Below, piece by piece: positions 24,301 to 31,697 of a DNA stretch of 64,000 nucleotides. The notes under the pieces are model-generated. The model saw only the letters and a program-made list of their open reading frames with translations. It was not told the DNA's origin and made no database searches. Position numbers and translations under genes: made by a program. This DNA comes from CAWCDJ01 sp963796485 (GTDB lineage: Bacteria > Acidobacteriota > Terriglobia > Bryobacterales > Bryobacteraceae): NCBI GenBank assembly GCA_963796485.1, contig CAWCLV010000004.1, positions 1,054,001 through 1,118,000 on the forward strand, read 5' to 3'. The number at the start of each line of letters is the position of its first letter. Position 1 is the stretch's first letter.

Positions 24301-24747
24301 GTTATCCGGCGAGGGCGCCTGCACATTGGCGTCCACTTCCATCCGGTCCACGGAGGGAGCGCTCGTGCCGCCGTGAATTTCGATCTGCAGCCACGGGTTC
24401 CTGCCGCGCAGCTCCGTTACCGAAGCCCAGTTGCTGTCGATCGAAAGTTCGCGGGTTCCTCGCGGCAGCACGCCCGCGTTGGTGGAGACCACCAGCCAGC
24501 GCGGCAGGCGAGTCTCCTTAATGCCGTCCGTGACCAGTTGAGCGGTCAGGTTGTAATCGTAACTGCTGGAATGAAACGCCGGACGGCGCAATGCCAGGTT
24601 TCGATACGCCTGCGGTCCCGCTTGGACCGAGGGCGACCAGTTCTCATCGGGAGATCCCGGGTACACGCCGACGCCGCGTGTGTACACTTGTGCTTCCAGG
24701 CAGGGAAGCGCAAGCATTAAGGAAAAAAGCAGGAAATTTCGAGACAT
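21307..24747 (-). CDS. Large secreted GH2-family glycoside hydrolase with discoidin-like domains
   Basis: A 1146-residue exported enzyme. A signal peptide (MSRNFLLFSLMLALPCLEA) is followed by two carbohydrate-binding-like segments of F5/8 type C character (about 40-180 and 185-320, e.g. FYRLQFENGRPLTWRVAEVR). The GH2 sugar-binding, Ig-like and TIM-barrel domains come next. The barrel has GGNWGFSESMLRYR, the acid/base Glu in YCGRNEGYP and a candidate nucleophile Glu in FHSEIGMP. The layout resembles exo-beta-glucosaminidases and beta-mannosidases; the substrate is uncertain. The in-frame ATG 57 bp upstream was rejected because the signal peptide starts here. It is a single gene, convergent with the sortase operon. 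Confidence 0.85.
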   Translation of the reverse strand: MSRNFLLFSLMLALPCLEAQVYTRGVGVYPGSPDENWSPSVQAGPQAYRNLALRRPAFHSSSYDYNLTAQLVTDGIKETRLPRWLVVSTNAGVLPRGTRELSIDSNWASVTELRGRNPWLQIEIHGGTSAPSVDRMEVDANVQAPSPDNQEWTLTVLGSNDGQTWKPVGQAAGMAHPTGELHPHIAFPAASRSRFYRLQFENGRPLTWRVAEVRFFSGKQLVHLGGPFDFTSAWKSAGTGEEWVYVDLGARSRFDRVALSWIQPAAEGSLQVSDDAKQWKTIHALDSADIRLAQPVEGRYVRVLMTRASSPDGYILSELEVFGRGGVAVRPKPAAAALQLSGGAWKVQRDSLVKAAGEALSQPGFNDGDWVPATVPGTVLTSYFNAGAVPDPNFGDNQLMISDSFFHADFWYRDEFMPPAAGPENKVWLNFDGINWKAEVYLNGSKLGRIEGGFTRAKFDVTGKIVAGKKNALAVRILKVATPGSMKEKTFEAVGLNGGALGADNPTFHASIGWDWIPTIRGRDTGIWNNVRFTVTRSVTVEDPLVTTTVTDPAHASVKIAVTLRNHSAAPVNGTLRGKFGEQTFEERVSLAASASSTVQKTLTVENPKLWWPAGYGEPNLYNVELKFEDSDAVRFQSGIRQFTYSTEGGALKMWINGRRFVPKGGNWGFSESMLRYRGREYEAAMRYHRDMHFNMVRNWVGQIGEDAFYEAADRNGIVIMQDFWLANPWDGPDPDDNAMFMRNAKDTILRVRNHPSIGLYCGRNEGYPLKPLDDAIRAALDTMAPGIQYIPSSADDTVTGHGPYRAMSTRYYFQQRASTKFHSEIGMPNIVTYDSLRDMMPEPEMWPLGPMWGLHDFCLTGAQGGAAYRELIENSYGPAADAKEWVELAQFENYDGYRAMFESQSKNRMGVLLWMSHPAWPSMVWQTYDYYLEPTAAYFGSKKGAEPLHIQWNAGNDTVEVVNYSGGNASDLVARAEILNMDGSRKWLQTATLDSSEDSVAAPIRLEFPTGLTPVHFIRLELWRGKELVSENFYLRGLQENNYQAIRKLPKAKVEANTKVAREGNRWIMATELRNVSDQPALMVHLKAVREKTGDRILPALYSDNYVALMPGESRTIRTEVENADTRGENPRIAVEGFNVAAGGE

Positions 24748-24925
24748 CGGGTTGCCTGGGGATGAAGAGTTCTGATGCGATACGTATTGTGGCGAGGTGG
24801 TCATGCCAAACGCTCATTGTACTGACCTTCACGGCCGCCGCTGGCTCCGGCCCCCAGGAGCCACGATCAAATCCAGTTCTAGCGCACGCATAGGCTTTCG
24901 AGTCAGAATAGGAGGGGATGGCCGA

Positions 24926-25258
24926 ATGACCCGGGACCAAGCCATTACGGAGATAACGCGCCGCCTGGTGGACTACTTCCACCCCGAGCGAATTTATCTG
25001 TTTGGGTCTGCCGCGCGCGGCGATGCCGGCCCGAATAGCGACCTCGATTTCTGCGTGATCTTGCCGGATGATGCGCCGGAGCGGTTATACCGGCCGGGCG
25101 TACATCGCGTTCTCTGGGGCGTTGGCACGGCGGCGGATGTCGTCAGATGGCCCGCGAGTGAGTTCGAATGCCGCGCTGCCCATGTGAAGGCATCTCTGCC
25201 GGCAACCATTATGCGAGAAGGTAAGGTCCTCTATGACGCCCGAACAGTCGCGGTGTGA
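24926..25258 (+). CDS. MNT-type nucleotidyltransferase, antitoxin of a HEPN/MNT pair
   Basis: A 110-residue minimal nucleotidyltransferase. It has the GSx10DxD motif: Gly27-Ser28 in LFGSAARGD and Asp39, Asp41 in NSDLDFCVIL. In known HEPN/MNT systems such proteins counteract the HEPN partner, in some cases by adding AMP to it. GGAGGGG lies 8 bp before the chosen ATG. Its stop lies inside the start of the HEPN frame, a 26-bp overlap usual in these pairs. The gene itself appears intact, while the partner is frameshifted. Confidence 0.85.
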   Translation: MTRDQAITEITRRLVDYFHPERIYLFGSAARGDAGPNSDLDFCVILPDDAPERLYRPGVHRVLWGVGTAADVVRWPASEFECRAAHVKASLPATIMREGKVLYDARTVAV

Positions 25259-25641
25259 CGAGGTTGCTCGCTGGCTCGCTCAAGCGCGAAAGGATCTGAA
25301 TGCCGCGCGCCTGCTGGTATCCGGAGAACCATCACGTTCTGTCTTTCACAGCCAGCAAGCTGCGGAGAAGGCGGCAAAAGGCGTTCCTCACCTTCCACGA
25401 CGTCACGTTCCGCAAGACACACGACCTGAATGAGCTGGGCAGCCAGTGTGTCCAGTTAGCGCCTGCGCTTGCCGCCTTGTTCCAGGAGGCAGCAGATCTG
25501 AACGACTATGCGGTGGTGTTTCGTTATTTGGATGCTCCACGCGAACCAGACGAAGAGGAGGCGCGCGGCACGCTGCAGACTGCCGAACGTGTTTTCGCCG
25601 TGCTCAGCAGGTCGTTGACCTCATCCGGGGAGAAGGGCTGA
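25233..25641 (+). pseudogene. HEPN-domain toxin, frameshifted
   Basis: The first 48 codons (QARKDLNAARLLVSGEPSRS, FHSQQAAEKAAK) and the rest (KAFLTFHDVTFRKTHDLNEL) are two parts of one HEPN protein in different frames. The switch lies at about 25373-25382, where AAAAGGCG carries one base too many; removing a G restores AEKAAKAFLTF. The RKTHDL segment holds the Arg and His expected of the HEPN RNase site. Either a real inactivating insertion, a sequencing error in a homopolymer, or a programmed +1 shift could explain it; a plain mutation is most likely, as the following genes are broken too. Confidence 0.75.
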
Positions 25642-25754
25642 GCGGATCCTTTTCTTCGTCCGCCGCAAAGAACGAGAAGGAGAATCTGACCCATGCGGAA
25701 AGAAACCAGCTCCAGAAAATCGCCTCGGAAATCCAGCAGGAGTTCGGCGGCTAA
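25642..25754 (+). pseudogene. C-terminal remnant of a RelE-family toxin
   Basis: The last 29 codons before the TAA at 25752 read KNEKENLTHAERNQLQKIAS, the typical end of RelE/HigB-like toxins (AKNExxxLTxxE). Just before, 25645-25662 reads ILFFV in another frame, which would fit the preceding core strand, so one more frameshift is likely. The N-terminal two thirds are missing and HEPN sequence takes their place. The piece overlaps the start of the antitoxin-like gene by 62 bp. Confidence 0.55.
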
Positions 25755-26068
25755 GCCTCGGCGGCGGACCGACGCTCCGCTCGGGGATCGCCTGCTTGAC
25801 TCGATGAAGGAGCTGCAGGCGCATCTTCGGGGCGAGGTCAAATTGAGCGAAACGGTTTACCACGTCCCGCCGGAGACGGACGTGCGGGCGCTCCGCGAGA
25901 CGCTCGGGTTGCCGCAATCGGACTTCGCCGCCCTGTTCGGCTTCAATGTGCGGTAAACTGCAGGACTGGGAACGGGGCCGCCGTCGGCCGGAGATTCCCA
26001 TCCGCGCGTACCTGGCCGTAATCCAACGTGACCCCCAGGCCGTCATCCGGGCGCTGCGAGCGGCGTAG
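25693..26068 (+). pseudogene. HigA/NadS-like HTH antitoxin, frameshifted
   Basis: The first part ends ETLGLPQSDFAALFGFNVR and then meets a TAA at 25954. One frame further, from 25958, it continues LQDWERGRRRPEIPIRAYLA ... VIRALRAA to a TAG at 26066. Both halves join to a complete XRE-type helix-turn-helix of the antitoxin class that partners RelE toxins (LGLSQxxFA..L..xxxTLxxWExGRRxP). One extra base at about 25953-25957 breaks it. It follows the RelE remnant as expected for a toxin-antitoxin operon. Confidence 0.75.
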
Positions 26069-26130
26069 GCGTGGTGCAGTGAGGCCCTGGTCTTTGCCAG
26101 GACGCCTGATCATTAGAGACTTGGCGTCTG

Positions 26131-26673
26131 CTAACCAGGAAGGCGCTGGATCACCGGCATGCCCGTCGAGATCACGTCCACGACATGGTTCTCGCAGACT
26201 ACTTCGTGATGCTGCGTCGGACCTGGGTACTCAGCGCAGGCAAACGAAGCGCGCGAAATGTAATCTTTGAAGTGGTATTTCGCGTAGACTCGGAACCGAT
26301 TGCCCTCATAGCGCTCCTCGCCGTCAACCGAGGCAAACGATTCGTTCAGAACGGAGTAGGCGACGTATTTAGGCCAAATCAACTCGAAGATCCTGCTTTC
26401 GGTTGTGACGTCGATCGTTGTGCCGCCGGAAATGACCGCGTCTCCGATCTGTAAAGGCTTCGCTTTCCCGACCGGCAAGCCCTCGCCGACCACAAGACGC
26501 AGTCCATTTTGGTCCAATTCCTCTATTTCCGAGAGGAACAGGTATGCGCAGCCATTGATCGCCGCAAACACCTCGTTCACGAACACAAGAGTAGCGCGAA
26601 CCAGGAACTGCCGAAAGCGTTCCGGCCCCGGGTACTCGACCGCATGCGCCGCCAGGGTATGGTAGCTAACCAC
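26131..26673 (-). CDS. Conserved hypothetical protein
   Basis: A 180-residue protein of no recognised family. It is probably cytoplasmic, mixed alpha/beta and unusually rich in aromatic residues, without signal peptide or membrane helix (FRQFLVRATLVFVNEVFAAI, IFELIWPKYVAYSVLNESF, FRVYAKYHFKDYI). Its base composition is lower in GC than its neighbours, a hint of recent arrival beside the decayed toxin-antitoxin genes. The start is GTG with GGGAG five bases before it. It diverges from the ECF sigma gene, with only 32 bp between. Confidence 0.6.
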   Translation of the reverse strand: MVSYHTLAAHAVEYPGPERFRQFLVRATLVFVNEVFAAINGCAYLFLSEIEELDQNGLRLVVGEGLPVGKAKPLQIGDAVISGGTTIDVTTESRIFELIWPKYVAYSVLNESFASVDGEERYEGNRFRVYAKYHFKDYISRASFACAEYPGPTQHHEVVCENHVVDVISTGMPVIQRLPG

Positions 26674-26705
26674 TTCGCTCCCGCGTAGTCTAATCGATCA
26701 GCCGG

Positions 26706-27266
26706 ATGGAACTGACCGACCGAGCGTTCATAGCCCGGGTGAGAACCGGGGATGCCGACGCGTTCCGGGCGCTTGTGGAGCGCCACGGGCGGACTCTGTT
26801 CCGGCTCGCTCATCGTATGACCGGAAATGAACAGGACGCCGAAGACGTGGTGCAGGAGACTTTCTTGCGGGCTTACCGGCAGATCGCCGGGTTCGACGAG
26901 CGCTCCAGCTTCGGGACCTGGCTCTATCGCATCGCCGCCAACTGCTCGCTCGATTCGATTCGCGCCCGGAAACGGCGTTCCGTTGCCGATGGTGACGAGG
27001 AAATCGTGGCAACCCTGCCTTCCGGAAGCCCCGGTCCCGAGCGGGAAGCGCTCAGCACCGAACTGCGCGGCCGGGTAAACCAAGCCATGCAGGAACTGAG
27101 CGCCGCCGAAAGAACCGCCTTCGTGCTGCGGCATTTCGAAGGCATGTCGATTGAAGAGGTCAGCCGGGTGCTGGAGTGCCAGCCCGGCGCCGCCAAGCAC
27201 AGCGTGTTCCGCGCCGTGCAGAAACTGCGAAGGGCCCTGGAGCCCGTTGTGAGTCCCGCAAGATGA
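26706..27266 (+). CDS. ECF RNA polymerase sigma factor
   Basis: A 186-residue sigma-70 family factor of the RpoE/ECF type. Region 2 is FRALVERHGRTLFRLAHRMT, with EDVVQETFLRAYRQIAGFD and FGTWLYRIAANCSLD; region 4 is LRHFEGMSIEEVSRVLECQ with GAAKHSVFRAVQKLRRAL. Regions 3 and 1 are absent as in all ECF factors. Its stop overlaps the next gene (ATGA), which encodes a zinc-type anti-sigma factor. The activating signal and the promoter it reads are unknown. Confidence 0.94.
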   Translation: MELTDRAFIARVRTGDADAFRALVERHGRTLFRLAHRMTGNEQDAEDVVQETFLRAYRQIAGFDERSSFGTWLYRIAANCSLDSIRARKRRSVADGDEEIVATLPSGSPGPEREALSTELRGRVNQAMQELSAAERTAFVLRHFEGMSIEEVSRVLECQPGAAKHSVFRAVQKLRRALEPVVSPAR

Positions 27267-27985
27267 TCCATCTCACGGAAGAAGACCTGGTCCTGCACTA
27301 TTACGGCGAGGAGCTGGAAGCCGTTGAGGCAGGCCGCCATCTCGATGCCTGTCCCGAGTGCCGCGCGCTCTTCGGATCGCTCCAGCGGGTGCTGAATGCG
27401 GTGGACGCGCTGCCGGTTCCGGAACGCGGGCCGGAGTATGGCGCCGCGCTCTGGTCGCGGATCGCACCCGCCCTCCCGGTGCGCCGCAGGTGGCCGCGTC
27501 CGGCGTTCCAATGGCGCTGGGCGGCCGCGGTTGCCGCCACTGCCACTCTGATGGCCGCCGCGTTTCTGGCCGGACGATTCTATCCGGCGCCGCGGCCCGT
27601 CGAGGTCGCGGCTTTGGATCCTCAAGCCCGCGAGCGAATCCTGCTGCTGGCCGTCGGGGATTATCTCGACCGCTCGCAAATCGTGCTCGCCGAACTGTCC
27701 AACGCCGAAACCAGCGGGCCTCTCGATATCAGCGCCGAACAGGAGCGTGCGGCCGATCTGGTCAGCGAGAGCCGCCTCTACCGCCAGACCGCTCTCCACG
27801 CCGGCGACGACCGCGTAGCCGCCCTCCTGGACGATCTGGACCGCGTACTGCTGGAGATTTCGCACGCTCCTTCGCAACTCGGCCCGGCGCAGCTTGCGAC
27901 CTTGCGGGAGCGGCTTCATTCCAACGGCATTCTGTTCAAAATTCGCGTTTTGAGCTCCGATGTGCGGAGCCAGCAACAACTTTAA
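27263..27985 (+). CDS. Membrane anti-sigma factor with zinc-binding motif
   Basis: A 240-residue partner of the preceding sigma factor. The cytoplasmic N-terminus has the ZAS motif HxxxCxxC as His26, Cys30, Cys33 (GRHLDACPECRALF). A single membrane helix lies at about residues 90-107 (AAAVAATATLMAAAFLAGRF). The periplasmic 130 residues are helical with no known domain and probably sense the signal. The ATG overlaps the sigma stop, so a 1:1 ratio of sigma to anti-sigma is likely. Eleven bases later the HEAT-repeat gene begins. Confidence 0.88.
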   Translation: MIHLTEEDLVLHYYGEELEAVEAGRHLDACPECRALFGSLQRVLNAVDALPVPERGPEYGAALWSRIAPALPVRRRWPRPAFQWRWAAAVAATATLMAAAFLAGRFYPAPRPVEVAALDPQARERILLLAVGDYLDRSQIVLAELSNAETSGPLDISAEQERAADLVSESRLYRQTALHAGDDRVAALLDDLDRVLLEISHAPSQLGPAQLATLRERLHSNGILFKIRVLSSDVRSQQQL

Positions 27986-27996
27986 AGGGAACCGCC

Positions 27997-29433
27997 ATGC
28001 AATCACTTACTTTGACGACACTGTTCGTTGCCTTCGCCGCCGCGGCGCAAACTCCTCCGCCCCCGCCCGCTCCGCCGGCGCCGGGCGTTGCCGTGCCGGC
28101 GCCTGCTCCAACCCCGGCTCCCGCCCGCGTGTCGGTGCCTGCTCTTGCGCCGCTACCGCCGGAGCCGCCCGATTTCAGTCTCGATTCCGACTTCCACGAC
28201 CGCATGCTCGAGGTGCAGAGCCGCGCGCTCGCCGCGCAGGATCGTGCTCTCGCGAGGCAGGACCGTCTTGTGGCATTCGCTCCCCAAATGGGTGACTTAC
28301 GGCGCTCCGGCAATAACGACCGCCTCTATGACGCGGGCCAGCGCGCCCTCGAGAACCGCCGCTGGGACGAGGCTCTTGAAGACTTCAATCAGGTCTCTTC
28401 CCGCGGCGGAACCCGTGCCGATGGCGCCTTCTACTGGAAGGCGTACACGCTGAACAAGCTCGGCCGCAGGGACGACTCCCTCGCCGCCATCGCCGAGCTG
28501 CGCAAGTCCTTCCCCAACAGCCGCTGGCTGGATGACGCGAAGGCGCTCGAACTGGAGGTGAAACAGGCGTCGGGCCAGAAGGTCGCTCCCGAGACCGAGA
28601 CTGACGAGGATCTCAAGCTGCTGGCCCTCAACGGCCTGATGCAGTCGGACCCGGACCGCGCCTTCCCGCTGCTCGAAAAGCTGCTGCACGGCGCGCAATC
28701 GCCCAAGCTCAAGCGCAACGCCGTTTACGTGCTGGCCGCCAGCAGTTCGCCTCGCGCCCAGCAGATGCTGGAACAGATCGCGCGCGGGCAGGGCAATCCG
28801 GACTTGCAGATACTCGCAATCCGGTACTACGGGGAACGGCGGCGCCAGAATCCCAACGGCTCCCAAATCCTCTCGGAGATTTACAGCTCATCGAGCGACC
28901 CGGCCGTGAAGCGTGCCGTCCTCAGCGCGTTTGAATCCTCGCGCGACAAAGACCGGTTGATGCAGATCGCCAGGAACGAAAAGTCGCAGGACTTGCGGCT
29001 GGAGGCCGTGCGCCGGCTGGCGTCCATGAGCGATGCCCGCGCGGACGTCTGGCAGCTCTATCAATCCGAAAGCTCGCCCGAGATCCGGATGCAAATCCTC
29101 GAGGCGCTGCCGCAAAACGGCAACCTCGACAAGTTCGTCGAAGTGGCCAAAACTGACAAGGATCCCCGTCTCCGCCGCGTCGCGATCCAGCAGCTCGCGA
29201 ATCAGCGCGCCGCCGCTACGGGCGACGCCCTGGTGTCCATCTACAACGCCGACCAGGATTCCGACGTGCGCCGCACCGTCGTCGATGCTCTCTATTCGCA
29301 GCGCAACGCGAAGGACCTGGTGCAGGTGGCGCGCGCGGAAAAGGATCCCAGGATGAAACAGCGGATCGTCGAGCGTATCGCCAACATGAAGTCCCCTGAA
29401 GCTACCGAATACCTCATGGAGATCCTCAAGTGA
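27997..29433 (+). CDS. Exported TPR/HEAT-repeat protein
   Basis: A 478-residue periplasmic protein. The signal peptide ends at AAAAQ (residue 18), then a Pro/Ala linker (19-60). Residues of about 105-190 include TPR-like helices (YDAGQRALENRRWDEALEDF). From about 200 on there are some ten HEAT-type repeats of 30-37 residues, each with a DPxxRxxAxxAL-like core (KDPRLRRVAIQQLANQR, SDVRRTVVDALYSQ). It is a scaffold with no enzymatic motif. AAGGGA lies 7 bp before the ATG. It belongs to the ECF operon and overlaps the following HEAT gene (GTGA). Confidence 0.85.
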   Translation: MQSLTLTTLFVAFAAAAQTPPPPPAPPAPGVAVPAPAPTPAPARVSVPALAPLPPEPPDFSLDSDFHDRMLEVQSRALAAQDRALARQDRLVAFAPQMGDLRRSGNNDRLYDAGQRALENRRWDEALEDFNQVSSRGGTRADGAFYWKAYTLNKLGRRDDSLAAIAELRKSFPNSRWLDDAKALELEVKQASGQKVAPETETDEDLKLLALNGLMQSDPDRAFPLLEKLLHGAQSPKLKRNAVYVLAASSSPRAQQMLEQIARGQGNPDLQILAIRYYGERRRQNPNGSQILSEIYSSSSDPAVKRAVLSAFESSRDKDRLMQIARNEKSQDLRLEAVRRLASMSDARADVWQLYQSESSPEIRMQILEALPQNGNLDKFVEVAKTDKDPRLRRVAIQQLANQRAAATGDALVSIYNADQDSDVRRTVVDALYSQRNAKDLVQVARAEKDPRMKQRIVERIANMKSPEATEYLMEILK

Positions 29434-30314
29434 AGCTGGCGCTGTGGTTTTTGGCAGCTGCTCTGTCCCTGGCCGCGCAACCGAAGCTGCTGGTGAACGC
29501 GCAGGTGGATACGCGCGCGGCGGCGGGCGGGCTCGACCGTGTGTTTCGCGAGCTTACGGCCGCCCAGCCGCAGCCGGCGTGGATCGGCTATTCGGTCCCC
29601 GCCACCCGCGGCTACAACCTTGGTTGCGAGTACGTGCGGGGCGATCTCCAGACTGCCGGAGTCGTACACCTGGAGCCGCCCGCGGACGCCCTGATTCTCT
29701 ACCGCGTGGAAGCGAACGCCGTCACGCGAATTCGTCCGACCTCGCCGGACTGCGAAATCGATGCCGGGGGCCTGGGTGTTCACTGGATAACGGGTGTGGA
29801 TCCCGCGCAGAGCGTCGCGCTCCTGGCTTCTTTCGTTGGGGGCCACGACCGGGTGGGCGACTCGGCAATTTCCGCGATCGCCGTTCACGCGGGACCCGCT
29901 GCCGATCAGGCCATCGATCGCTATGCTGCTCCCGGCCAGCCGGAGGCCGTGCGGCAGCGCGCCGTTTCCGCGATGGCGCACCGCGGCCCTCATGGTTTCG
30001 AAATACTGAAAAAGCTGGCCACGTCCGACCCCGAACCTCGGGTGCGCGCGCAGGCCGTCGGCGCGCTCGCACGGAACCCCGCGCCGGAGACGGCGGACAT
30101 ACTTGCGGGGATCGCCGGCTCCGATCCCGATCGCGACGTGCGCCACCGTGCGATCTCCTCGCTCTACGCATTGCCCGACGGCCAGGGCGTTCCGGCGCTG
30201 ATCCGCATCGCGAAGAATGCGCGCGACCCGGAAATCCGCCGCCAGTCCATGTCGTCGCTGGCCCAATCGCGGGATCCCCGCGCGATCGCGCTGTTTGAAG
30301 AGATCCTGAAATAA
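29430..30314 (+). CDS. Exported HEAT-repeat protein
   Basis: A 294-residue protein with a signal peptide (MKLALWFLAAALSLAAQ), a beta-rich region (about 20-130) and four HEAT repeats in the C-terminal half (EAVRQRAVSAMAHRG, EPRVRAQAVGALARNP, DRDVRHRAISSLYALP, DPEIRRQSMSSLAQS). The ending FEEILK resembles the ending MEILK of the upstream protein, so the two are paralogues. GTG start within a GTGA overlap. It ends directly against the stop of the convergent response-regulator gene with no base between. Confidence 0.82.
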   Translation: MKLALWFLAAALSLAAQPKLLVNAQVDTRAAAGGLDRVFRELTAAQPQPAWIGYSVPATRGYNLGCEYVRGDLQTAGVVHLEPPADALILYRVEANAVTRIRPTSPDCEIDAGGLGVHWITGVDPAQSVALLASFVGGHDRVGDSAISAIAVHAGPAADQAIDRYAAPGQPEAVRQRAVSAMAHRGPHGFEILKKLATSDPEPRVRAQAVGALARNPAPETADILAGIAGSDPDRDVRHRAISSLYALPDGQGVPALIRIAKNARDPEIRRQSMSSLAQSRDPRAIALFEEILK

Positions 30315-31682
30315 CTACTGGTTCCGCATAGCCCGGAGATCGATCCCGAGCGCCTGGCATTTTTTGTACAGGTGGCTGCGCTCCAGGCCGAGCGCGCGGG
30401 CGGTATCGGTCATGCGCTGGTTCTGGCGCTTCAGCTCGACCAGGATTTGCTCTCGTTCGAAGGAATCCACGCGCTGTGCGAGCGGCCCCTCCAATACCGG
30501 TGCCGTCGCCGCCGCCCCGTTTTCCGCGGTCTGCGGCAATGCCAGCCGGACCGCCGCCCGGTCGACCGGTCCATCGGCCAGCAGCAGCAGCCGTTCCACC
30601 ACGTTGCGCAGTTCCCTGACATTGCCGGGCCATCCGTAGCGCTGCAACTCCTGAATGGCGTCGGGCAGGAAAGGCTTGGGCTTCCAGCCGTTCTGCTGGG
30701 CCACCCCGGCGGCGAAGTGCGTCACCAGCGCCGGAATGTCATCCGAGCGCTCGCGCAGGGGCGGCAGTTGCAGGGGGTAAACATAGATGCGGTGGTAGAG
30801 GTCCTGCCGGAATACGCCCTTCTTGACGAGTTCATCCAGGTCCCTGTGAGTCGCAACGATGACGCGCACGTCCACCGCGATCGAGCGGTCGCCGCCGACC
30901 CGTTCCACCTGCCCTTCCTCCAGGACGCGCAACAGCTTGGCCTGCATGACCAGGGGCATGTCGCCGATCTCGTCCAGGAACAGCGTGCCGTGGTGCGCCT
31001 GCTCGAACTTCCCGATGTGGCGCGACGCCGCCCCGGTAAACGAGCCCTTTTCGTGGCCGAACAGCTCCGACTCGATCAACTCGCCGGGCACCGCGGCGCA
31101 ATTGAGCGTCACGAACGGCCCGCTTCTGCGGTTGCTGCGCTCGTGCAGGGCGCGGGCGATCAACTCCTTCCCGGTCCCGGTTTCGCCCAGGATGCAGACG
31201 CGCGCCTCGCTCGCCGCCACGCGGTCCACCTGGGCCATCACGCGCCGCATCGCCTCGCCCGAGTGCACGATCTCGTGCTTCCCCACCCGCTGACGCAATT
31301 CGCGGTTTTCGTCTTCGAGGCGCTTCAGCTTCAGGACGTTTTCGACGGTGAGCAGCAGCTTATCTGTGGAGAGCGGCTTTTCGAGGAAATCGACCGCGCC
31401 GAGCCGCGTGGCCCGCACCGCCATTTCGATGTTCGCCTGTCCCGAGATCATCACCACGGGCAACGCGATTCCCTGGTTGCGCATGTCTTCGAGCAGCGCC
31501 AGCCCGTCCTTGCCGGGCATCACCACGTCGGAGAGCATCATGTCGAAAGCCTGCGACTTCACCAGATCCAGCGCGCGCGCCGCGTTGTCGCACACGGTGG
31601 CCTCGTGCCCCGCCAGGCGGAAGGCCCGCGCCAGGGATGCCAGCGTATTCGCATCGTCGTCAACTATCAGCAGGTGTGCCAA
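30315..31682 (-). CDS. NtrX-like sigma-54-dependent response regulator (second copy)
   Basis: A 455-residue regulator. The receiver domain has LLIVDDDANT and Asp52 (MLSDVVMPG). The AAA+ domain has Walker A GETGTGKE, GSFTGA and Walker B GTLFLDEIGDM. The Fis-type DNA-binding end is MTDTARALGLERSHLYKKCQALGI. It is the partner of the kinase 15 bp upstream and a paralogue of the regulator at 15.2 kb, sharing the GSFTGA variant. It is the last gene of a six-gene operon that begins with an L,D-transpeptidase; a sigma-54-like promoter lies before that operon, so self-control is plausible. Confidence 0.93.
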   Translation of the reverse strand: MAHLLIVDDDANTLASLARAFRLAGHEATVCDNAARALDLVKSQAFDMMLSDVVMPGKDGLALLEDMRNQGIALPVVMISGQANIEMAVRATRLGAVDFLEKPLSTDKLLLTVENVLKLKRLEDENRELRQRVGKHEIVHSGEAMRRVMAQVDRVAASEARVCILGETGTGKELIARALHERSNRRSGPFVTLNCAAVPGELIESELFGHEKGSFTGAASRHIGKFEQAHHGTLFLDEIGDMPLVMQAKLLRVLEEGQVERVGGDRSIAVDVRVIVATHRDLDELVKKGVFRQDLYHRIYVYPLQLPPLRERSDDIPALVTHFAAGVAQQNGWKPKPFLPDAIQELQRYGWPGNVRELRNVVERLLLLADGPVDRAAVRLALPQTAENGAAATAPVLEGPLAQRVDSFEREQILVELKRQNQRMTDTARALGLERSHLYKKCQALGIDLRAMRNQ

Positions 31683-31697
31683 GGCGTGCTCGATCTC

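Noticed and set aside
25373..25382. Programmed +1 frameshift in the HEPN gene
   Set aside because: AAAAGG is suggestive, but neighbouring genes are also broken and no stimulating element is visible, so a simple mutation is preferred.
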